Shown here piece after piece: positions 1 through 4,256 of a stretch of 5,041 nucleotides of DNA. Position numbers and translations under genes: made by a program. The notes under the pieces are model-generated. The model was not told where the DNA came from and did no database searches. It saw only the letters and a list, made by a program, of their open reading frames with translations. The DNA is taken from contig CAZCBN010000174.1 in assembly GCA_964496975.1 (NCBI GenBank), forward strand, positions 1 to 5,041. The letters run 5' to 3'. Origin of the DNA: CAZCBN01 sp964496975. GTDB lineage: Bacteria > Planctomycetota > Phycisphaerae > Phycisphaerales > UBA1924. Positions within the stretch are counted from its first letter, which is position 1, and the number at the start of each line of letters is the position of its first letter.

Positions 1-103
1 GGGCGGACCATGGGCACAGGGTGCAATGGTAGTGGCACCCCCCACGCGGTCAACCACCCGCCCGCCGCAACCGTGCGGACCCGCCGGCTCGGGGTTCTGG
101 GTA

Positions 104-133
104 GGCCGGCTCTCCGAGCCGGCTCTTCTTTTC
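104..133 (+). terminator. Rightward intrinsic terminator of an upstream transcript
   Basis: A perfect 8-bp stem (GCCGGCTC at 105-112 with GAGCCGGC at 116-123) closes a 3-nt loop (TCC) and is followed at once by a T-rich tail (TCTTCTTTTC, 124-133). G104 and T124 can add a wobble pair. This is the form of a Rho-independent terminator on the plus strand. No complete plus-strand gene ends before it in the window. The only visible candidate is a frame that runs in from the edge and stops at TAG 30-32, which is too short to identify. The terminated transcript therefore mostly lies outside the window. Confidence 0.7.
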
Positions 134-142
134 TCCTTCTCC

Positions 143-167
143 CTCTCCTCTCCTCTCCTCTCCTCTC
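143..167. repeat. Five tandem CTCTC units in a 45-nt pyrimidine tract
   Basis: Five perfect consecutive copies of CTCTC run from 143 to 167. They form the right end of an uninterrupted pyrimidine stretch from 123 to 167, which begins with the T-rich tail of the terminator at 104-133. The tract is non-coding in every interpretation I can support. Short tandem units like this are prone to slipped-strand copy-number change, and long polypurine/polypyrimidine tracts can adopt unusual DNA structures. Whether either happens here is not shown by the sequence. Confidence 0.9.
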
Positions 168-191
168 AATCGACACGCCCCGCGACCTCCA

Positions 192-219
192 CCCCCGCGC
201 CGCCCCCTGCCCCCGCCCC
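192..219 (-). other. Putative G-quadruplex motif
   Basis: Read on the minus strand, this stretch has four G-runs of 4, 5, 5 and 5 bases separated by loops of 1 (C), 2 (CA) and 6 (CGGCGC) bases. It fits the standard pattern of four runs of at least three G with loops of 1-7. It lies on the template strand upstream of the small gene at 420, so it would be a DNA rather than an mRNA structure for that gene. Such motifs also arise by chance in DNA this GC-rich. Confidence 0.6.
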
Positions 220-405
220 AGGGGTGGGGTTGCGCCGCCTGGGCCGGTCCCGCCGAACGCGCCGCGTGCGCCCTCTGCCGGGCGTGCGCCGACCGCATCG
301 TCTGGGGACGCCGCACAGGCGTCAGATCCTTCCGCGCGCGGCCCTGCGGCTGCGATGACGCCCGGCGGCTACCGATGCAGGATGGGCGGATCAGAGCGCC
401 CGCGC

Positions 406-413
406 GGAAGGAG
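406..413 (+). promoter_or_regulatory. Strong Shine-Dalgarno fixing the start at 420
   Basis: GGAAGGAG lies 6 nt before the ATG at 420-422. This is the best ribosome binding site in the window. It decides in favour of that ATG over the in-frame upstream ATG at 375, which lacks such a site. Confidence 0.85.
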
Positions 414-419
414 CGACCC

Positions 420-815
420 ATGCCGGACCGAGAACACCACGATGCCCTGACGTTCCCCATCGCGGCCCACGCCGGCGCGGGCGAGGCCCTCGCGGCCGGT
501 ACGCCGTCCGACGCCGCCGGGGCCGAGGACCGTTCGGCCCGCGGGCTCCCGAACATCGGTCTGCGCTGGCACGCCGACGCAACGGGGGAGATCCGCATCG
601 GCTGGCCCGCGGCGGGCGCCGAGCGCGACGCCGTCGCGATGGGCTGGCTGCACGCGACGCGGCCGATCGGCGTGATGGAGGCCTGCCTGCCCCGTCGCCG
701 CCGCGCCATCGCGGCCGCGCTGGAGCGTCGCTTCCCGGGCCGCCGCTGGTTCGCCGGCACGTGGGACGTGGAGGGCACGTCGCCCGCCGCCGAGCCCGTG
801 CGTCAGGCCGCCTGA
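420..815 (+). CDS. Small protein of unknown function (131 aa)
   Basis: I do not recognise this protein. It is a stand-alone gene with a strong Shine-Dalgarno 6 nt before its ATG and an intrinsic terminator about 60 nt after its TGA, so it looks like a real monocistronic unit. Residues 1-41 are acidic and Ala/Gly-rich and probably disordered. Residues 42-119 look folded: a segment with Trp50 and Trp62 (RWHADATGEIRIGWP), then a hydrophobic stretch around AVAMGWLHATRPIGVMEA (71-88), and a very basic helix-like part (PRRRRAIAAALERRFPGRRW, 91-110). It ends in an Ala/Pro tail. There is no signal peptide, clear membrane segment or metal-binding cluster. The basic segment would allow nucleic-acid or membrane-surface binding, but that is only a guess. 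It converges with the heptosyltransferase gene and shows no functional link to it. Confidence 0.72.
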   Translation: MPDREHHDALTFPIAAHAGAGEALAAGTPSDAAGAEDRSARGLPNIGLRWHADATGEIRIGWPAAGAERDAVAMGWLHATRPIGVMEACLPRRRRAIAAALERRFPGRRWFAGTWDVEGTSPAAEPVRQAA

Positions 816-871
816 GCCGCCGCGCCGACCACGGTCCCAGATCTCCATCGCGGGCCGTCCCCGGTCATCGT

Positions 872-898
872 GGCCCAGGCGTGCAGCCTGGGCCTTTT
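872..898 (+). terminator. Intrinsic terminator of the small gene
   Basis: A perfect 9-bp stem (GGCCCAGGC at 872-880 with GCCTGGGCC at 886-894), a 5-nt loop (GTGCA) and four T (895-898) form a Rho-independent terminator on the plus strand. It sits between the TGA at 813-815 and the convergent stop of the heptosyltransferase at 906. On the minus strand no T-tract follows the hairpin, so it is not an obvious terminator for the operon arriving from the right. Confidence 0.82.
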
Positions 899-905
899 CG
901 CACCA

Positions 906-2030
906 TCACATCCCCCGCTGGCCGACGCCCGCCCGTAGCGCCGCCTCCGCGGCCTCAATCACCCGCTGCAGCTCGATGCGGTCGATCGCGCAGCGTTCGG
1001 GGTGGTCGTTCGCCGAAAGCGCCGGCGGCAGCGTGGGGTCGGCGACGATGATCTGCTCGCCCCGCGGGTCGTTGGCCGGGTGGTCGCTCGGCAGCGTCGT
1101 CCAGCGCGGGTCGGTGGGGCCAAAGAGCGAAACAAGCGGCGTGCCAAAGGCCGCGGCGATGTGCCGGGGCCCGGTGTCGTTTGTCACCATTAGCCGTGCG
1201 CCCGAGGCCAGCACCTTCAGCGTGCGCATCGTCCCGCCGTGCGCCGGCAGCGAGAGACACCCCGGCCCCCCGGCGTCCGCGATGGTCGCGCACAGCTCGG
1301 CCTCGTCGGGCGAGCCGTTGACGAGCACGCGCAGGCCGTGCGCGCGCCCCAGGCGCTCCGCGAGCGCCGCGAACCGCTCGGCGGGCCAGCGCTTGGCGGG
1401 GTTGTTGCCGCCGGGGTTCAGCAGCGCGAAGGGCTCGCCGGCGGACAGGCCCGCGCGGTCGCGCAGGGCCTGCGCCTCGGCGTGGTCGCGCTCGGTCAGG
1501 CCCAGGCGCAGCCGCGCGTGCGGGGGCAGGTCGAGCGCGGCGTGGGTGGGGTGGTCCAGCGGCGGCGCGGCGAGCGCGGCGGGCCCGGACGGCTCCAGCA
1601 GCGCGCGCACGGCGTGGGCGTAGTACGAACACGCCGGCACGATCGCCCACCCGCCGCGGGGGGTGCGGGGCGGGAGGAGCCGCCGCGTGAGCAAAAACCC
1701 GCGGGCGTCGCGGTCGTACCCGATGCGGGCCGGGATGCCGGCGATGCGCGCGACGAGCGCGGTCGAGAAGGAGCCGGTGAGGAGGAGGGCGGTCTCGTAC
1801 CGCCTTGGGCGCAGCTTCGCGGCGATGTGCTTGGGGCCCAGCACGCCGGTGGGGCGGGCGACGTGCAGGTCGTCGACGAGGCCCGAGCCGTCGAGCAGGG
1901 CGTCGATGCCGGGCCGGGCGAGGGCGCCGATGAGCGCGCCGGGCAGGGCGTCGCGCAGCATGCGCAGCGCCGGGGTCGCCATGACGGCGTCGCCGATCCA
2001 CGAGGGCAGGATGACGAGGACGCGGGCCAT
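906..2030 (-). CDS. waaF: Lipopolysaccharide heptosyltransferase II-like glycosyltransferase (GT9)
   Basis: A GT-B fold glycosyltransferase of family 9 (374 aa). Known members transfer L-glycero-D-manno-heptose from ADP-heptose to the LPS inner core at the cytoplasmic face of the inner membrane. The N-terminal acceptor domain starts with ILPSWIGDAVMATPAL (7-22), very like the PSWVGD start of E. coli WaaF; Asp14 matches the family's proposed catalytic Asp. A second WaaF-like block is LRPRRYETALLLTGSFSTAL followed by AGIPARIGY (to about residue 105). The C-terminal donor domain has LNPGGNNPAKRWPAERFA (204-221), VTNDTGPRHIAAAFGTP (282-298) and LFGPTDP (302-308). Length is close to the family norm. 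Residues 310-350 form a slightly long, Pro/Asp-rich segment before the last helix. The ATG lies 4 nt after the stop of the HAD gene, so translation is probably coupled; only a weak GAG-type site precedes it. The family call is firm, but the exact acceptor is inferred: it could transfer another heptose or sugar, especially if the host lacks classical LPS. Confidence 0.9.
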   Translation of the reverse strand: MARVLVILPSWIGDAVMATPALRMLRDALPGALIGALARPGIDALLDGSGLVDDLHVARPTGVLGPKHIAAKLRPRRYETALLLTGSFSTALVARIAGIPARIGYDRDARGFLLTRRLLPPRTPRGGWAIVPACSYYAHAVRALLEPSGPAALAAPPLDHPTHAALDLPPHARLRLGLTERDHAEAQALRDRAGLSAGEPFALLNPGGNNPAKRWPAERFAALAERLGRAHGLRVLVNGSPDEAELCATIADAGGPGCLSLPAHGGTMRTLKVLASGARLMVTNDTGPRHIAAAFGTPLVSLFGPTDPRWTTLPSDHPANDPRGEQIIVADPTLPPALSANDHPERCAIDRIELQRVIEAAEAALRAGVGQRGM

Positions 2031-2034
2031 GCGC

Positions 2035-3000
2035 TCACTCGGCGTCGGTGCTGGCGGGCCAGAGGGGTGCGCCCCGGTGCTGCTGGTGCCAGTGGTTGGT
2101 GTGGCGGCGCAGCTCGGCGGCGAAGGCGGTCGCGGCGAGCCGGTGCGTGGCGAGCGTCGCGGTGAGCGCGTCGCCCGTGGGGGCGAGAGCGAGGGCGAGG
2201 AGTTCTACGCCCGTGCGCTCGGCGATGGCGTGTGCGGCGGCCTCCACGTTCCGCCGCACGTCGGCGTCGCGCAGCGGGTGCGTGCCGTCGGTGGTGCGCA
2301 GCGTGACGGTGGTCGCGGGGCGCAGGATCATCGGCGGCGGGGACGCGGGAGCTTGGCGGGGCGGGGCGAGTGAGCTGGGCAACTCGTGCGCGGGGCCCTG
2401 GGCGAGGATGTGCTCGGCGGCGCTGGGCGTGTCGGGGAAGTCGGACGTGGGGTCTGGGGCGTGGGGGGGGCCGATGCGCAGGCAGCGGGCGCGGGGCAGG
2501 CCGGCGGCGAGGCCGGCGTCGACGTCGCGCGTCTTGTCGCCGATGATCCACGCGCGGCCGAGGTCGAGGTGCAGGTCATGGGCCGCGGCGAGGAGCATGC
2601 CGGGGCCGGGCTTTCGCCAGGGGTGGTCGGCCTCGGCGCGGCTCCGCAGGTGGGGCACGACGGCGCTTGGGTGAAAGGTGGCGCTGTAGCACGCGTCGAT
2701 GACGCCCGGGCCGAGGGCGTCGGCAACAGCCTGGTTCGTGCGCTCCACGTCGGCGAGCGTGGCGTGGCCCCGGGCGACGCAGGCCTGGTTGGTGACGACG
2801 ACGAGCGCATAGCCGGCGGACTTCAGACGCTGGCAGGCGTCGGCGACGCCGGGGAAGAGCTGGACGTGCTCGGGGAGAAACAAGTCGCCCCGGGTGCCGG
2901 GGAAGGCGGCGGGGGGAAGATCGGCGTTGCGGTTGAGCGTGTCGTCGCGGTCCAGGAAGACGACGGGGCGTGGTGGGCTCTGTGGGCGTGGGGGGGCCAT
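2035..3000 (-). CDS. HAD-IIIA phosphatase (GmhB-like) with unrecognised C-terminal extension
   Basis: Residues 12 to about 200 form a HAD-superfamily phosphatase like D-glycero-D-manno-heptose 1,7-bisphosphate 7-phosphatase (GmhB) and the HisB N-domain. Motif I is FLDRDDTLN (15-23; nucleophile Asp17, acid/base Asp19; the usual form is DRDGT). Motif II is VVVTNQ (67-72, Thr70), followed by VARG as in GmhB. Motif III is WRKPGPGML (128-136, Lys130). Motif IV is GDKTRDVDAG (154-163, Asp155 and Asp159). The Cys/His zinc loop of classical GmhB before motif III is not conserved: only HP (110-111) remains, without the CxC pair. GmhB is usually about 190 aa; this protein has 321. A Pro-rich linker (about 203-223) leads to an extension (224-321) I do not recognise, ending in TNHWHQQHRGAPLW. 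The start is the ATG at 2998-3000; no good Shine-Dalgarno precedes it, but little sequence lies before motif I. It is the first gene of a two-gene operon with waaF, which supports a role in ADP-heptose synthesis. A related phosphosugar or histidinol-phosphate substrate cannot be excluded. Confidence 0.85.
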   Translation of the reverse strand: MAPPRPQSPPRPVVFLDRDDTLNRNADLPPAAFPGTRGDLFLPEHVQLFPGVADACQRLKSAGYALVVVTNQACVARGHATLADVERTNQAVADALGPGVIDACYSATFHPSAVVPHLRSRAEADHPWRKPGPGMLLAAAHDLHLDLGRAWIIGDKTRDVDAGLAAGLPRARCLRIGPPHAPDPTSDFPDTPSAAEHILAQGPAHELPSSLAPPRQAPASPPPMILRPATTVTLRTTDGTHPLRDADVRRNVEAAAHAIAERTGVELLALALAPTGDALTATLATHRLAATAFAAELRRHTNHWHQQHRGAPLWPASTDAE

Positions 3001-3096
3001 GCGGATGGACGGTACGCGGGCGCGGTGCGCGGGGTGTTGGCGATAGCCTGCGGCGAGACGCGTGGGCGGCGGGGCACAGCTTCGGGGGCGTTGGTG
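3001..3096. promoter_or_regulatory. Divergent intergenic region between the HAD-waaF operon and the DUF481 gene
   Basis: These 96 bases separate the ATG of the HAD gene (minus strand) from the chosen ATG of the DUF481 gene (plus strand). They must hold at least part of the promoters for both transcripts unless those start inside the opposite gene. I see no convincing sigma-70 pair on either strand. The only A/T-containing spots are TTGGCGATAGCC (3037-3048) and TACG (3013-3016). There is no clear operator-like inverted repeat. Confidence 0.45.
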
Positions 3097-4155
3097 ATGC
3101 GGACGGCGCGATGGGCGTGTGGGTGGTGCGTTGCGGCGATGGTGGTGGCGGTCGCGCGCGCGGGGGGTGTGGATGAGCCGGCGGGCTCAGATGCCGCGGG
3201 GGCGGCGGTCGAGCCGGCGGTGCGGGTGCAGACGGCGGCGGAGCTGTTGGAGATGCTGCGCGCACGGGGCGTGGCGCTGCCCGAGGGGCTCGTGGCGGCG
3301 GGGGACGGGTCGGTGTCGGTGCCGGCGGCGAAGGGCGAGGCTGGCGCGGGCGCGGGCGGGATCGGGAGCGGGGAGAGCGCGGCGGTGCCCGCGGCGGCGG
3401 GCGGGGACGCCGTGCCGGCGGGTGGGAATGGGGATGCGGCGCAGGGGAGTACGCCGGGGGATGCGGCGGGGAGCGCTGCGGCGGCGGAAGGGGCCGGCGC
3501 GGCGCGGTGGGAGAACCGGGTGGAGCTGAGCTTCGGGCTCATCGACGGGAACACCGAGTCAACCACGGCGCGGGTCGGGTATGTCGGGACGCGGGAGACG
3601 GAGGTCGACAAGCTGCGGCTTGATTCGGCGTACTTCTTTCAGTCGCAGTCCAACGAGACGACGGAGAACGAGGCGTTTGGGGCGTTTTTGTACGACCGTG
3701 ACATCACGCCGACGCGGTGGATCTGGTTCTCGGATGGGCGGCTTGAGTGGGACGAGTTCGAGAGCTGGGACGTGCGGGTGGGGACGCACGCGGGCCTGGG
3801 GTACAAGGTGTTCGACCGCGAGCGGCTCAGGCTGGTGGCGCGTGCGGGTGCGGGCGCGGTGCGCGAGTTTGGCAGCGAGCGGGACGAGTGGATCCCCGAG
3901 GCTCTGGCCGGCGCGGACGTGGCGTGGAAGATCAGCGATCGCCAGCGGCTTGAGGCGTCGTTCCGGTACTTCCCGGATCTGGAAGAGGGCGGGGAGTTCC
4001 GAACGGTGACGTCGGCGGGGTGGGTGCTCGACCTGGACATGCGCCGCGGGCTGAACGTGAACGCGGGTCTGCTGCACGAGTACCAGAGCGTGGTGGACCC
4101 GGGGATCGAGCGGAGCGACCTGCGGGTGTACGCGGGTGTGGGGTATGGGTTTTGA
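3097..4155 (+). CDS. DUF481 outer-membrane beta-barrel protein
   Basis: A secreted protein of 352 aa if started at ATG 3097-3099. That start gives a good Sec signal peptide: Arg2 and Arg5, a hydrophobic core (about 7-20) and a cleavage site after ARA at 20-22. The frame stays open far upstream across the HAD gene, but that part is antisense to it and not a protein. Residues 45-66 (QTAAELLEMLRARGVALPEG) look like a short helix. Residues 67-136 are an Ala/Gly-rich low-complexity linker. Residues 138-352 match DUF481 (YdiY-type, sometimes called salt-induced outer-membrane proteins): NRVELSFGLIDGNTEST, then alternating strands such as LRLDSAYFFQSQSNET, WIWFSDGRLEWDEF, GLGYKVFDRERLRLVARAGAG, RQRLEASFRYFPDL and a last strand RVYAGVGYGF. 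The terminal Phe fits the beta-barrel assembly signal. The family has no established biochemical activity. A GTG at 3094 just before the ATG could also start it. The gene is divergent from a cell-envelope sugar operon, which fits an outer-membrane location. Confidence 0.87.
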   Translation: MRTARWACGWCVAAMVVAVARAGGVDEPAGSDAAGAAVEPAVRVQTAAELLEMLRARGVALPEGLVAAGDGSVSVPAAKGEAGAGAGGIGSGESAAVPAAAGGDAVPAGGNGDAAQGSTPGDAAGSAAAAEGAGAARWENRVELSFGLIDGNTESTTARVGYVGTRETEVDKLRLDSAYFFQSQSNETTENEAFGAFLYDRDITPTRWIWFSDGRLEWDEFESWDVRVGTHAGLGYKVFDRERLRLVARAGAGAVREFGSERDEWIPEALAGADVAWKISDRQRLEASFRYFPDLEEGGEFRTVTSAGWVLDLDMRRGLNVNAGLLHEYQSVVDPGIERSDLRVYAGVGYGF

Positions 4156-4180
4156 CGGCGTGGACGGATCGGGACGCGTG

Positions 4181-4215
4181 AAGAAAAAAGCCCAGGGATG
4201 AGGGTCCCTGGGCTT
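4181..4215 (-). terminator. Intrinsic terminator of fbaB
   Basis: A perfect 11-bp inverted repeat (AAGCCCAGGGA at 4188-4198 with TCCCTGGGCTT at 4205-4215) encloses a 6-nt loop. Read on the minus strand it is followed by TTTTCTT, which with the stem's last two T gives a run of six T. It lies about 40 nt after the fbaB stop codon. The plus strand has only TT after the hairpin, so termination of the convergent DUF481 transcript here would be weaker, though possible. Confidence 0.9.
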
Positions 4216-4256
4216 CGCGATGGTTCGATGGGCGTGCGCTGGGGGTGGTGACCCGC

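Larger units (their letters stand above)
134..405. other. Non-coding leader region with no supported gene
   Basis: I see no credible gene between the terminator near 130 and the ribosome binding site at 406. Frames are open on both strands, but they encode Pro/Arg/Ala-rich low-complexity text with no recognisable motif, as expected from GC-rich DNA without stops. The region holds a pyrimidine tract with a 5-bp tandem repeat, a G-quadruplex motif on the minus strand, and a small perfect hairpin (GACGCC, 5-nt loop GCACA, GGCGTC, at 307-323) without a T-tract. The promoter of the gene at 420 should be here, but I cannot point to a convincing -35/-10 pair. Confidence 0.6.

Noticed and set aside
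307..323. Hairpin GACGCC-GCACA-GGCGTC as a terminator
   Set aside because: The stem is only 6 bp and no T-tract follows; it is at most a minor structure in the leader.
10..450. Plus-strand open frame (146 aa) through the terminator and pyrimidine tract
   Set aside because: Low-complexity Pro/Ala/Arg composition, it crosses a terminator, has no ribosome binding site, and overlaps the start of the better-supported gene at 420.
50..778. Minus-strand open frame (242 aa) over the left region
   Set aside because: It is antisense to the small gene with the strong Shine-Dalgarno, runs through the pyrimidine repeat as Glu/Gly/Arg-rich text, and has no recognisable domain.
1239..2165. Plus-strand open frame (308 aa) opposite waaF
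   Set aside because: It is an antisense shadow of a gene with all GT9 motifs intact; its translation is Gly/Arg/Ala-rich and featureless.
2035..2331. Separate small gene starting at the Met codon 2329-2331
   Set aside because: It is in frame with the HAD domain with no intervening stop and has no Shine-Dalgarno, so a fusion is the simpler reading.
2386..3096. Upstream extension of the DUF481 reading frame to an ATG at 2386 (589 aa)
   Set aside because: The frame is open only because the DNA is GC-rich. It runs antisense through the HAD gene, whose catalytic motifs are clear, and a good signal peptide begins at 3097.
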